A DNA stretch of 42,460 nt from assembly GCF_048548695.1 (NCBI RefSeq), contig NZ_JBLYIF010000018.1. One strand, written 5' to 3'. Made by a program: the position numbers and the translations under genes. The first letter of the stretch is position 1, and every line of letters begins with the position of its first letter. The stretch is from Neptuniibacter sp048548695 (GTDB lineage: Bacteria; Pseudomonadota; Gammaproteobacteria; Pseudomonadales; Balneatricaceae). This document shows, in pieces, positions 7,955 through 16,856 of the stretch. The notes under the pieces were generated by a model, which was not told the origin of the DNA, did not search any database, and was given only the letters and a program-made list of their open reading frames with translations.

Positions 7955-8638
7955 ATGGTTCCTACCAATAACCCCTTTCTGCAGATGTTTGCTAAGTCGC
8001 CCTTTAAGCCGATGCAGGATCATATTCACAAAGCACAGGAGTGTGCTGCAGAACTGGTGCCCTTCTTTGAAGCGGTAATGGCAGAAGACTGGGCTCAGGC
8101 AGAGCAGATTCAGCAAAAGATTGCCGAGTTAGAAGGCCAGGCGGATGCGATGAAGAAAAAAATTCGTCAGCACCTGCCCAAGAGTATTTTTCTGCCGGTA
8201 CCGCGTACTGACCTGCTGGATATCGTACGGATGCAGGACAAAATTGCTAACCGTGCTAAAGATATTGCTGGGTTAATGCTGGGTCGAAAAATGCTGGTGC
8301 CTGAATCTCTGCAAGTGGGTATGACTCAGTTTGTCAGAGCGGCGCTGAGCACATCTGAACAAGCGCTGGTTGCACTGAACGAGCTGGATGAACTGATCAA
8401 CAGTGGTTTTAGTGGCCATGAAATTACCACAGTAGAGCGTTTGTTAGATGAATTGGACAAGTTGGAGCATGAAACCGATCAGTATGAACGTGAAGTGCGT
8501 TCCGGCTTGTTTGCTATTGAGAAAACCCTGCATCCGGTCGATGTGATGTTCCTTTATCAGATCATCAGCCAAATCGGCGACCTTGCCGACCGTGCACAAC
8601 AGGTAGGCAGTCGTTTGCAGCTGCTACTGGCTCGATAA
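7955..8638 (+). CDS. DUF47/TIGR00153 phosphate transport accessory protein
   Basis: This is a PhoU-like all-helical protein, 227 residues from the chosen start. The family is encoded next to PiT phosphate transporters and is thought to regulate them. The segment NPFLQMFAKSPFKPMQDH is the typical family opening, and ISQIGDLADRAQQVGSRLQLLL the typical end. An ATG at 7928 is in frame, but ATG at 7955 follows AAGGTGAG (7943-7950) by four bases and matches the family N-terminus. The transporter gene begins 18 bases downstream, so the two form an operon. Confidence 0.92.
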   Translation: MVPTNNPFLQMFAKSPFKPMQDHIHKAQECAAELVPFFEAVMAEDWAQAEQIQQKIAELEGQADAMKKKIRQHLPKSIFLPVPRTDLLDIVRMQDKIANRAKDIAGLMLGRKMLVPESLQVGMTQFVRAALSTSEQALVALNELDELINSGFSGHEITTVERLLDELDKLEHETDQYEREVRSGLFAIEKTLHPVDVMFLYQIISQIGDLADRAQQVGSRLQLLLAR

Positions 8639-8656
8639 GATTAAGGGGTAGAAACA

Positions 8657-9922
8657 ATGGAAATTATCGCTCAGTACGGTTCCATCATTATTGTTATGGC
8701 ATGCCTTTTTGGTTTCTTCATGGCCTGGGGTGTGGGTGCCAATGATGTTGCAAATGCGATGGGGACTTCGGTTGGCTCTAAAGCGCTGACCCTGAAACAA
8801 GCAATTATTATTGCCATTATATTTGAATTTGCCGGTGCCTATCTGGCGGGTGGTGCGGTTACCGCAACGATTCGTAAAGGCATCATTGATCCGGAGCTAC
8901 TGGCAGGTACGCCTGAACTGCTGGTCTTCGGCATGATGGCCTCTCTGCTGGCAGCGGGCCTGTGGTTGCTGATAGCGACGCACTTTGGCTGGCCTGTATC
9001 GACCACCCATTCGATTGTCGGAGCGATTGTCGGTTTTGCCGCCGTTGGGATCTCTGCCGATGCGGTTCACTGGGATAAGGTTGGTAAAATCGTCGCCAGT
9101 TGGGTGGTTTCTCCCGTGACGGCCGGGGTGATGGGGTTTTTCCTGTTCAGAAGCGTGCAGCGGCTGATAATGGATACCGATAACCCCTTTGCTAACGCCA
9201 AGAAATATATTCCGATGTATATGTTCTTAGTGGGTTTCATCGTTGCCATGGTGACTTTCACTAAGGGCCTGAAACATATCGGCCTGCACCTGACGTGGGG
9301 AGAAAGTGCTTTAGCATCGATTGCCATCGGTGTGGTAGTGATGCTGATTGGTATCCAGATGCAACGCCGTATTACCCCGGACCCGGAAGCCGATCGTGAT
9401 TATCACTATGCCAGCGTGGAGAAACTGTTCGGTATTTTGATGATGTTTACCGCTTGCGCCATGGCGTTTGCCCACGGTTCCAATGACGTGGCCAATGCGG
9501 TTGGACCTATTGCCGCTGTGGTGGGTGTGGTCAGTGCCGGTGGTGAAGTGTTGCAGAAAAGTGCGATGCCTCCTTGGATTCTGTTACTGGGGGGTGCCGG
9601 TATTGTCGCGGGCCTGATTATGTATGGTCATAAGGTCATCGCGACAGTCGGCAGCAATATTACCGAGTTAACGCCAAGCCGAGGTTTTGCGGCAACTCTG
9701 GCCGCTGCTGCTACCGTAGTGTTTGCTTCAGGTACCGGCTTGCCGATCTCCACTACGCATACACTGGTGGGTGCGGTATTGGGTGTTGGCATGGCGCGTG
9801 GTATGGCAGCCCTGAATCTGCGTATTGTCGGCACTATCTTTATCTCCTGGATTGTCACCCTGCCAGCGGGTGCTGGTTTGGCGATTATCTTCTTCTTTAT
9901 GTTCAAAGGCATGTTTACTTGA
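8657..9922 (+). CDS. Inorganic phosphate transporter, PiT family
   Basis: This membrane symporter (421 residues, about ten membrane segments) takes up phosphate with H+ or Na+. The two inverted-repeat PiT signatures are clear: GANDVANAMGTSVGS near residue 28 and AHGSNDVANAVGP near residue 273. Each half also has a PxSTTHS/T loop (WPVSTTHSIVGA and LPISTTHTLVGA). A ribosome site AAGGGG lies just before the ATG. It is the second gene of the DUF47-PiT operon, with a strong terminator 19 bases after the stop. No PhoB box was recognised upstream, so constitutive low-affinity uptake is plausible. Confidence 0.96.
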   Translation: MEIIAQYGSIIIVMACLFGFFMAWGVGANDVANAMGTSVGSKALTLKQAIIIAIIFEFAGAYLAGGAVTATIRKGIIDPELLAGTPELLVFGMMASLLAAGLWLLIATHFGWPVSTTHSIVGAIVGFAAVGISADAVHWDKVGKIVASWVVSPVTAGVMGFFLFRSVQRLIMDTDNPFANAKKYIPMYMFLVGFIVAMVTFTKGLKHIGLHLTWGESALASIAIGVVVMLIGIQMQRRITPDPEADRDYHYASVEKLFGILMMFTACAMAFAHGSNDVANAVGPIAAVVGVVSAGGEVLQKSAMPPWILLLGGAGIVAGLIMYGHKVIATVGSNITELTPSRGFAATLAAAATVVFASGTGLPISTTHTLVGAVLGVGMARGMAALNLRIVGTIFISWIVTLPAGAGLAIIFFFMFKGMFT

Positions 9923-9940
9923 TAACCGCTTGAACAGATA

Positions 9941-9979
9941 AAAAGCCTCCGGAGTCATTGTATTCGGGGGCTTTTTTTT
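9941..9979 (+). terminator. Terminator after the PiT operon
   Basis: A nine-pair stem (AAGCCTCCG with CGGGGGCTT, one G-T pair), extended by A-T pairs, encloses a 13-base loop and is followed by eight T (9972-9979). Confidence 0.85.
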
Positions 9980-10088
9980 GCAATTTTGTGGGTCAAAGAT
10001 GTAATTTTTTGCTCACAAATTCGTCACATTGCGCTAGAATTGCCAGCCAAAATTTCACCTTGCTGAAAAGCTTTATTGCGGAATAGCG

Positions 10089-11522
10089 ATGCATACAGTT
10101 GAGAAGATCGGCGGCACCTCCATGAGCCGCTTCGAAGAGTTGATGAACACCATTTTGGTGGGCGAACGGACAACCCCTGAGGCGTTGTATAACCGCATTT
10201 TTGTGGTGTCTGCTTACGGTGGTATTACCAACTATCTTCTTGAGCATAAAAAAACCGGTGAGCCGGGGGTATATGCACGTTTTGCGAATGCTGAAAGCGA
10301 AGAAGCCTGGATTGAAGAACTGAACAACGTTCAGGTGCGGATGGAAGAGATCAACGCTGAGCTGTTTGTCGATGCAGAGTTTGAACGCAACGCGGCGGAT
10401 AGCTTCATCATTCAACGCCTGAATGATGTGCGCGAATGTATGAAAAGCCTGCAGCATCTGTGTACCTATGGGCACTTCCAATTGGAAGAGCACCTTATGA
10501 AGGTGCGGGAGATGCTGGCATCTATTGGTGAAGCTCACAGTGGCTATAATTCGGTGCTGGCTTTGCGTAAGGCAGGCATTAATGCCCGCTTTGTTGACCT
10601 GACGGGCTGGCATATGGAGCAACCAATTCCCTTTGAAGAGATGATTACTAAGAGCTTCGAGGACGTTGATGTCAGCCGTGAAATGGTGATTGCCACCGGC
10701 TACACCCATTGTGCTGAAGGATTAATGAAATCCTTCGATCGCGGTTACAGTGAAATGACTTTCAGCATGATTGCTACAGTAACCGGTGCCAGTGAAGCAA
10801 TTATCCATAAGGAATATCACCTTAGCTCGGCTGATCCAATGTTGGTGGGCGCTGATAACGTGGTGACCATCGGGGCCACTAACTATGATGTGGCTGACCA
10901 GTTATCGAATCTGGGTATGGAAGCGATACACCCGAAAGCGGCAAAAGGTTTGCGGCGTCAAGGGGTTGTATTGCGTATTAAAAATGCCTTTGAGCCTGAT
11001 CATGCAGGCACCACAATTACACCGGACTACCACAGCATAACGCCACGCGTGGAGATCATTGCGGGTCGTAAAGATGTGTTTGGTATCGAGATTTTTGACC
11101 AGGAGATGCTGGGCGATGCCAAGTATGACATTGAAATATCCAAGCTACTGGCGCGCCTCAAACTTTATGTGGTGAACAAAGACGCCGACGCTAACAGCAT
11201 CACCTACTATGTGGCTGGTTCTCGCAAGATGGTCAACCGGGCGGCTCGGCTGATGGAAGAGATGTACCCTGAAGGGCAGATTCGTCTGCATAACCTGGCC
11301 ATCGTGTCTGCAATTGGCTCGCATATGAAGGTGAAGGGTATTTTGGCACGCACCGTAACCGCTCTGGCTGAAGCAGATATCAATGTGATGGCGCTGCACC
11401 AGTCCATTCGCCAGGTCGAGATGCAGTGTGTGGTCAGTGAAGAGGACTATGAAAAAGCGGTAATAGCTTTGCATGCGGCATTGATTGAGAACGGTAACCG
11501 CGAATTTACTTCCGTCGCCTGA
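10089..11522 (+). CDS. Aspartate kinase of the ectoine-cluster (Ask_Ect) type
   Basis: It phosphorylates aspartate at the start of the aspartate-family pathway (lysine, threonine, methionine, and ectoine where present). The 477-residue protein opens with HTVEKIGGTSMSRF, the variant opening I associate with the specialised aspartokinase of ectoine clusters, instead of the KFGGTS of LysC. The kinase domain continues to about residue 310 and the C-terminal ACT region follows (HNLAIVSAIGSHMKVKGILA). No ectABC gene is nearby: neighbours are the PiT operon and trhO. It is therefore an orphan copy, either serving ectoine made elsewhere or general amino acid synthesis. The paralog assignment is from memory. 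Confidence 0.85.
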   Translation: MHTVEKIGGTSMSRFEELMNTILVGERTTPEALYNRIFVVSAYGGITNYLLEHKKTGEPGVYARFANAESEEAWIEELNNVQVRMEEINAELFVDAEFERNAADSFIIQRLNDVRECMKSLQHLCTYGHFQLEEHLMKVREMLASIGEAHSGYNSVLALRKAGINARFVDLTGWHMEQPIPFEEMITKSFEDVDVSREMVIATGYTHCAEGLMKSFDRGYSEMTFSMIATVTGASEAIIHKEYHLSSADPMLVGADNVVTIGATNYDVADQLSNLGMEAIHPKAAKGLRRQGVVLRIKNAFEPDHAGTTITPDYHSITPRVEIIAGRKDVFGIEIFDQEMLGDAKYDIEISKLLARLKLYVVNKDADANSITYYVAGSRKMVNRAARLMEEMYPEGQIRLHNLAIVSAIGSHMKVKGILARTVTALAEADINVMALHQSIRQVEMQCVVSEEDYEKAVIALHAALIENGNREFTSVA

Positions 11523-11702
11523 TTCCGTTTATTACCTGAAAAAAATCGTTTGAGTATGGCTGCAGCTGCACGTTTTGGTAGAGTCGAGAGTTCACTCATG
11601 ATATTGGCTTCTGCATTGTGCGTGCGCTAGCTCAGACGCTTGTTTGTACCGGACACAGCAGGTAGACTTCGCGCCCTGTTCCATTTTTGATCAGTTAAGC
11701 TC

Positions 11703-12641
11703 ATGTCTGAAATTGTCGTTGCCGCATTATATAAATTTGTCACGCTGGAAGATTATCAAGCTAAGCGCCAGCCGTTGCTGGATTTCTGTCTTGAACACGA
11801 GGTTCGTGGCAGTCTGCTATTAGCCCAGGAAGGCATTAATGGCACAGTGGCCGGCAGTCGCGTGGCCATTGATGCACTCTTGGCGTATCTGCAGGCAGAT
11901 CCGCGCCTGGCTGGATTGGAGCACAAGGAATCCTGTCACGAAGAACAGCCGTTTTACCGGATGAAGGTAAAACTGAAAAAAGAGATCGTCACCATGGGCG
12001 TCGACAATATCGACCCCAACAAAGTGGTGGGTACCTACGTAAAGCCGACGGACTGGAACGCGCTGATCAGTGATCCAGAAGTGCTGTTACTGGATACCCG
12101 GAACGATTATGAAGTGGCGATTGGCACCTTCAGTAATGCCGTCGACCCGGATACAAAAACCTTTCGTGAATTTCCTGAATTCGTGCGTCAGCACTATGAT
12201 CCATCGACCCATAAAAAGGTGGCGATGTTCTGCACGGGTGGTATCCGCTGTGAAAAAGCATCTGCCTTTATGATCCAGGAAGGTTTCGAAGAGGTATACC
12301 ACCTGGAAGGTGGCATCCTGAAATATCTGGAGCAGGTACCGCAGGAAAATAGTCTCTGGCAGGGCGAATGCTTTGTATTTGATAACCGGGTTGCGGTCGA
12401 TCATAGTCTGGAGGCGGGTCAGTATGACCTGTGTCATGGCTGCCGCCGACCCATCACGGAGCAGGATAAACGATCGCCTTTATATGAAGAAGGCGTCGCT
12501 TGTCATCAATGTCATGATGAACTGAGTGATGAGCAGCGTAAGCGCTTTCGGGAACGCCAGAAGCAGGTCAAACTTGCTGCCGAACGTAATGAAGTCCATA
12601 TCGGTTTAGCGCAGTCTAACCCGTCTTCAGTATCTGAATAA
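11703..12641 (+). CDS. trhO: tRNA uridine-34 hydroxylase, rhodanese family (TrhO/YceA)
   Basis: TrhO makes 5-hydroxyuridine at wobble position 34 of certain tRNAs, using oxygen. The 312-residue protein has an N-terminal acylphosphatase-like domain (ALYKFVTLEDY; LLLAQEGINGTVAG) and a rhodanese domain (LLLDTRNDYEVAIGTF). The active-site loop CTGGIRCEKAS carries C177 and C183. A C-terminal Cys-rich part (CHGCRRPI, CHQCHDELS) looks like a zinc-binding pair and is usual in this family. It is monocistronic. Confidence 0.95.
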   Translation: MSEIVVAALYKFVTLEDYQAKRQPLLDFCLEHEVRGSLLLAQEGINGTVAGSRVAIDALLAYLQADPRLAGLEHKESCHEEQPFYRMKVKLKKEIVTMGVDNIDPNKVVGTYVKPTDWNALISDPEVLLLDTRNDYEVAIGTFSNAVDPDTKTFREFPEFVRQHYDPSTHKKVAMFCTGGIRCEKASAFMIQEGFEEVYHLEGGILKYLEQVPQENSLWQGECFVFDNRVAVDHSLEAGQYDLCHGCRRPITEQDKRSPLYEEGVACHQCHDELSDEQRKRFRERQKQVKLAAERNEVHIGLAQSNPSSVSE

Positions 12642-12690
12642 CGCCTTATTTCTAACTTGCCAGGCTCTGATAAAGGAGCCTGGTGGCGTT
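12640..12690 (+). terminator. Nested hairpin after trhO, possible terminator
   Basis: The inner stem CCAGGCTC (12660-12667) with GAGCCTGG (12676-12683) is perfect. An outer AACGCC (12640-12645) can pair with GGCGTT (12685-12690). The T tract that follows is interrupted, so termination may be inefficient. Confidence 0.5.
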
Positions 12691-12912
12691 TATTAATATT
12701 TTTCATAACCCTCTTTCTGTAATTCAACTACCTGATTTTGCAGCTGCAAAATAATTTTTGCGTGGCGAAGATACAATCTTATGCGACCTTCGTAGTATAA
12801 AATTAGTGCTTTAGAATAAAAAACAACCTATATTGAGATTTAAGCAGTTTTTCTGGTCAAAAAAACATCACCAGGCCATCGGTATTGATGGTCAGGGGGA
12901 AGGAGGTTGACT

Positions 12913-14046
12913 ATGTGGCAGCTACTTAAAACCAGTTTGGTGTTTTCCGCTGTATTTTTTTTACAAAATGCGCAGGCGCTGACGTTTGTTCCCCAGGGCG
13001 TGCCCGGAGAGCATCAGGTTGCGCAAATGCTGCAGGAAGTCATTCAGCCGCATGTCGCTAAGTTGCCGGATATTCAGCAATCACGCCTGTCCGAAGTTGA
13101 AATTATCGTATCCCACAAATTGCGTTTGTCTGGCCTTGCACTTTCTCTGGCTGAGGATCAGCCCCAAATTCTGATCAATGCAGAATATTTTCAGGGGTTA
13201 GAAAACTACATCGAGGTGTATTTGATGGGGCAGGTGCTAGAGCGTCCGCACCTGCCAGAGCAGTATATGAACTACTATTTCTGGCATACCCATCCGGTGT
13301 TTGAAGGTCCACTTCCTAAATCACCGGTCGCCTGGCTTGATTTCCAGCCAGCCAAGCCGGCCGTGTTTAAACAGCAGAAAGCGCAGTTGCTGGCCGATGC
13401 CGTGCTGGATGTATTACTGCATGAGCTTGGCCATCACGCTGAGGATGCTTTTTACCACTACCGTGCATCGCAATATATGAAGCAGGAAAAAGAGGAAGAA
13501 GCCGACCGCTGGGCGCAGCGATTCCGTGCTAATTACCTGCATACCGAATTGGAGTTAGGCCGCTTGTTGAGTATTGGCTTTATTTTTGAACGAGATCGCT
13601 GGTCACGGTTGGTTGGTGATGGCTACCACCCAAGATTGCTGGAGTGGGTGGTGGATAATGCCTATGCCCAGTGTGAAGATGCAGAACATATCGATACCGT
13701 GGCATTTTGTCGCCAGTTGGATACGAACGTGGATACTTATTCATCGACTGATAAAGCCGCCGTGGCTTATAAAACCCGGTATGATCAGGGTGAAGACTAT
13801 GCCAGTTTTCCGTTGGCGTTAATCTTGTTGCAGGAAGAGCAGTCTGCTGCGGCCTGCCGTAATTTTCAGGCCAGTTTGAAAGTCGCCAACGTGAGTCGTG
13901 CATCCTATTATCTGGGACTGTGTTACGCCGAAGGTATGCTGGAGCCATCCCCACCGGATAATCGAGTACTGGCGCTGCTTGCCTATCAGGATGCGGTACA
14001 ATATGGATATTCGGATGCTCAGGACTCTTTGCAGCAATTAAGATGA
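12913..14046 (+). CDS. Secreted HExxH metalloprotease-like protein with C-terminal Sel1/TPR-like repeats
   Basis: I do not recognise a named family. A signal peptide is evident (SLVFSAVFFLQNAQA, cleavage about residue 23), so the protein is periplasmic or secreted. The zinc motif HELGHH begins at H170, and an acidic EEEADRWA segment (E194-E196) supplies a likely third ligand, as in gluzincins such as M48. The C-terminal ~80 residues (AACRNFQASLKVANVSRASYYLGLCYAEG) look like Sel1-type helical repeats. ATG at 12913 is preceded by AGGAGG with six bases spacing, which excludes the in-frame TTG at 12907. Its stop overlaps the DUF1289 start by four bases, so the two are co-translated. Confidence 0.75.
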   Translation: MWQLLKTSLVFSAVFFLQNAQALTFVPQGVPGEHQVAQMLQEVIQPHVAKLPDIQQSRLSEVEIIVSHKLRLSGLALSLAEDQPQILINAEYFQGLENYIEVYLMGQVLERPHLPEQYMNYYFWHTHPVFEGPLPKSPVAWLDFQPAKPAVFKQQKAQLLADAVLDVLLHELGHHAEDAFYHYRASQYMKQEKEEEADRWAQRFRANYLHTELELGRLLSIGFIFERDRWSRLVGDGYHPRLLEWVVDNAYAQCEDAEHIDTVAFCRQLDTNVDTYSSTDKAAVAYKTRYDQGEDYASFPLALILLQEEQSAAACRNFQASLKVANVSRASYYLGLCYAEGMLEPSPPDNRVLALLAYQDAVQYGYSDAQDSLQQLR

Positions 14047-14255
14047 TTAACTCGCCAGATCAAGAAGAAAATGTTGTACCTTCACCCTGCTGTCGTCACT
14101 GTTGCCTCGACGAGCAAGATATCTGCTTGGGGTGCTTTCGTTCATTGGCAGAAATTACAGGCTGGTGTCAGGCTGACTCACTGAGCCGAAGAGAGATTTT
14201 AGCGAAATGTCAGCAGCGCAAGAGTGACCGGAGTAAAAAAATAGTCGGTGCTTAA
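14043..14255 (+). CDS. DUF1289 family Cys-rich small protein
   Basis: The protein has 70 residues with the family pattern SPCCRHCCLDEQDICLGCFRS followed by EITGW. The four spaced Cys (C-x3-C...C-x2-C) suggest a bound zinc or iron-sulfur centre. The function of DUF1289 proteins is unknown to me. Its ATG overlaps the stop of the upstream metalloprotease-like gene (ATGA), so it is probably translated by coupling. Its 3' end overlaps the 3' end of alr by four bases on the opposite strand. Confidence 0.85.
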   Translation: MINSPDQEENVVPSPCCRHCCLDEQDICLGCFRSLAEITGWCQADSLSRREILAKCQQRKSDRSKKIVGA

Positions 14256-15331
14256 TCCTGGTAGCGTTTCTTCACTCGGGCGGTCACGCCGGTAAACAGC
14301 GTGTAGGGAATGGTGCCGGCGTGTTCGGCTACTGTGCCAGCATTGACATGTTTGCCCCATAACTCAACGGGGGCACCCAGGCCGACGTCGTCACGTCCGG
14401 TAATATCTACCGTCAGCATATCCATGGATACCCGTCCGACCAGCTGCGACTGTTGTCCAGCCACCCAAACGGGTGTGCCATTACCGGCATGCCTTGGGTA
14501 ACCATCAGCGTAACCCATGGCTACAGTACCAACCCGCATCGGTCGATCGCAGACCCAGGTAGCGCCATACCCGACACTGTCACCGGGTTGCAGGTCATGA
14601 ATTGCAATAATTTCCGATTGCAATGTCATGGTGGTGTGCAGTGTATAGGGCAAGGTTTCTGCCATCGCAAATGGGCTGGCACCGTAAAGCATAATCCCCG
14701 GCCGCTGCCAGTCACTTAGGCTGTCAGGGTGAGCCAGAACGCCGGCTGAATTGGCTATGCTGCTGGGTAATTTCAGTTGTTGTTCAAGGCGGCGTAGTTC
14801 AGTGATCTGCTTCCCAGTCATAGGGCTGGATAACTCATCGGCACAGGCCAGGTGAGTCATTAGCGTCACGTCTTTAACCTGAGAAAGGCGAGTGATCTCC
14901 GGATAGCGATTCAGTATCTGGTCGCTACGGAATCCCAGCCGATGCATGCCGGTATCAAGCTTCAGCCAGACCGATAGTGGCGTCGGCAGTGGCGTGCGGG
15001 CCAGCATGTCGAGTTGTTCTTGGCAGTGCAGGGCACACCAGAACTGATGCTCACTGATCAGCGGAATTTCGTCGGGGGTGAAGAAACCTTCCAGCAGTAA
15101 TATTGGCTTGGTTATCCCTGACTGGCGTAACTCCAAGGCTTCTTCGATACAGGCGACAGCATAGGCGTCCGCCTCATTATGAAGCTTGTGAGCGACCTGA
15201 GCTGCGCCATGACCGTAGGCATTAGCTTTTACAACAGCAAGTGTGCCACGCCCTTGGCCGATCTGTTTCGCCAGCCGGTAATTCTGGCAGATGGCATCAA
15301 GGTGAATGATTGCTGTAGCGGCTCTGCTCAT
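14252..15331 (-). CDS. alr: Alanine racemase
   Basis: This fold-type III PLP enzyme interconverts L- and D-alanine for peptidoglycan. The 359-residue protein has the PLP lysine in VVKANAYGHG (K35), the substrate-binding region LKLDTGMHRLGF, and the second catalytic base Tyr in VGYGATW. DMLTVDITG and AGTIPYTLFTG are typical C-domain motifs. GGAGCAGAT precedes the ATG. It lies downstream of purC on the same strand, but a terminator separates them, so it probably has its own promoter. Confidence 0.96.
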   Translation of the reverse strand: MSRAATAIIHLDAICQNYRLAKQIGQGRGTLAVVKANAYGHGAAQVAHKLHNEADAYAVACIEEALELRQSGITKPILLLEGFFTPDEIPLISEHQFWCALHCQEQLDMLARTPLPTPLSVWLKLDTGMHRLGFRSDQILNRYPEITRLSQVKDVTLMTHLACADELSSPMTGKQITELRRLEQQLKLPSSIANSAGVLAHPDSLSDWQRPGIMLYGASPFAMAETLPYTLHTTMTLQSEIIAIHDLQPGDSVGYGATWVCDRPMRVGTVAMGYADGYPRHAGNGTPVWVAGQQSQLVGRVSMDMLTVDITGRDDVGLGAPVELWGKHVNAGTVAEHAGTIPYTLFTGVTARVKKRYQD

Positions 15332-15400
15332 ATCTGCTCCGCAGCCTTGCGGATATATCCTTGGCTGGAGATAAACTAGGGTTGAATAGTTCTACAGCTG

Positions 15401-15429
15401 AAAAAATACACCCGGCACGGGCCGGGTGT
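15401..15429 (-). terminator. Rho-independent terminator after purC
   Basis: A nine-pair perfect stem (ACACCCGGC 15408-15416 with GCCGGGTGT 15421-15429) has a four-base loop. Read on the minus strand it runs into six T (15401-15406). It separates purC from alr. Confidence 0.88.
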
Positions 15430-15437
15430 CATCTTTA

Positions 15438-16541
15438 TTAGTCAATCAAACCGTAATCTTTACGCAGAATTTCGAGAATTTCTGCTTTCGGGTTGTCTGA
15501 CAGCGGGATAGCCTGGCCGGTGATTTTCTCGGCAATGCCAAGATAGGTTGCCGACACTGCCATCAGGACTGATTCTGGCAGGGCATTATCGCGCGCCAGA
15601 GCCTGACGTTCGGACATACGGTCTTTATTTAGCAGGATATCCGGGTCCGGGAAGTGGTTCAGCAGCAACTGACGGAAACCTTCCTTGGAGTTTTCGATAA
15701 TCTTGCCATCACGGTAAGCAGCGCCGTCCCAGATACGGGAAGAGTCAGGGGTACCGACTTCATCCATATAAATCAGCTTTTCCTGGCCGGCGGCATCGGT
15801 GACATAGCCAAACTCGAATTTGGTGTCGACAAAGATCTGATCCAGCTGGCTCAGCGCATCACTGATCAGGTCGAAACCTTCACGTAGCAACTTCTCGTAG
15901 AGATTGATGTCATCAGGGGCGCGGAAGTTGAATGCCGTATAATTGTTTTCAATATCCTGACGGGTGATGTTGACATCATCGACTTCCGGCACGCCGGGAA
16001 TGCCTGTCAAAATGCCTTTAGTCGATGGTGTGATCAGCAGTTCTGGCAGTTTTTGGTCTTTCTGCAAACCGTCTGGAATTTCGATGCCGCAGAAATCGCG
16101 TTCGCCTTTGGCGTAGCTGCGCCACATAGAACCGGTAATGTACTGGCGGCAGATTGCCTCGATCATTACCGGACGGGCTTTTTGTACGATCCAGACAAAC
16201 GGGTGGGGAATATCCAGAATATGGCTGTCAGCCAGGCCGTTTTCGCGGAACAGCTTAAACCAATGGTTGGAGATTGCATTCAGGGCAGCACCTTTACCGG
16301 GTACGCCATTCATTCCGCCCTCACCATGCCAAATGCAGTCAAAGGCAGAGATACGGTCGCTGATGACCATAATAGCCAGCGGCGCGTCTTCAGCTACATC
16401 GTAGCCTTTTTCTTTAATCAGGCGACGGCTGTCAGCTTCTGTTAGCCAGTAAACAGACCGAACCTTACCACTATGTACCGGACTGTCAGTTCGGATAGGT
16501 AGGTCGTTATTTACGGCAAGTACTTTATCTGCAAGGCTCAT
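15438..16541 (-). CDS. purC: SAICAR synthetase, long form
   Basis: It joins CAIR and aspartate with ATP hydrolysis in purine synthesis. The 367-residue protein is the long variant found in Vibrio, Shewanella and relatives, not the ~237-residue E. coli type. Recognisable segments are HSGKVRSVYWL at the start, VISDRISAFDCIW, CRQYITGSMWRSYAKGER, KFEFGYV and MDEVGTPDSSRIWD. Upstream on the same strand is a small unknown gene. It is closed by a strong terminator. The ribosome site is weak, but the start fits the family. Confidence 0.93.
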   Translation of the reverse strand: MSLADKVLAVNNDLPIRTDSPVHSGKVRSVYWLTEADSRRLIKEKGYDVAEDAPLAIMVISDRISAFDCIWHGEGGMNGVPGKGAALNAISNHWFKLFRENGLADSHILDIPHPFVWIVQKARPVMIEAICRQYITGSMWRSYAKGERDFCGIEIPDGLQKDQKLPELLITPSTKGILTGIPGVPEVDDVNITRQDIENNYTAFNFRAPDDINLYEKLLREGFDLISDALSQLDQIFVDTKFEFGYVTDAAGQEKLIYMDEVGTPDSSRIWDGAAYRDGKIIENSKEGFRQLLLNHFPDPDILLNKDRMSERQALARDNALPESVLMAVSATYLGIAEKITGQAIPLSDNPKAEILEILRKDYGLID

Positions 16542-16634
16542 ACGGGGAATCCTGTTTCCTTCACTTTTGAATTAATTAACCGGTGTTCCACGAGTCTTCC
16601 GGTTGGTGTCATGAGTGTATGGCAACGCTGAATC

Positions 16635-16856
16635 TCAGCGACTGCGTTTTTTTACTTCTTTCATCAGGCGGCTGATATCGAGTCCCAGATCAGAGGCCAT
16701 CAGCTCCAGATTATTCCCGGGTTGTGGTGGTACCAACTTGCGGGTTTGCTGTGTTATTTTTTTCTCTTCGATTCTTTCAAGCAGGCGCTGTTCCAGCTGT
16801 TCTAATTGCTCAATAGATAATTCGAATAGACGACAATGAAGTTGATCTTCAGTCAT
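16635..16856 (-). CDS. Small coiled-coil protein, unknown
   Basis: The protein has 73 residues from ATG 16856. Residues 1-35 form a strongly predicted amphipathic helix rich in Glu and Leu (LSIEQLEQLEQRLLERIEEKK), followed by a short Pro/Gln linker and a basic end (LMKEVKKRSR). It has no recognised family, signal or membrane segment. The ribosome site is not strong (GGAG about 15 bases upstream). A longer version from TTG at 16955 is possible, but its added N-terminus looks non-coding. It lies 93 bases upstream of purC on the same strand. Confidence 0.55.
   Translation of the reverse strand: MTEDQLHCRLFELSIEQLEQLEQRLLERIEEKKITQQTRKLVPPQPGNNLELMASDLGLDISRLMKEVKKRSR

Noticed and set aside
9993..10709. 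Open frame of 238 residues antisense to the aspartokinase
   Set aside because: Composition is typical of reverse-strand shadow (His, Phe, Gln rich); no ribosome site or family motif.
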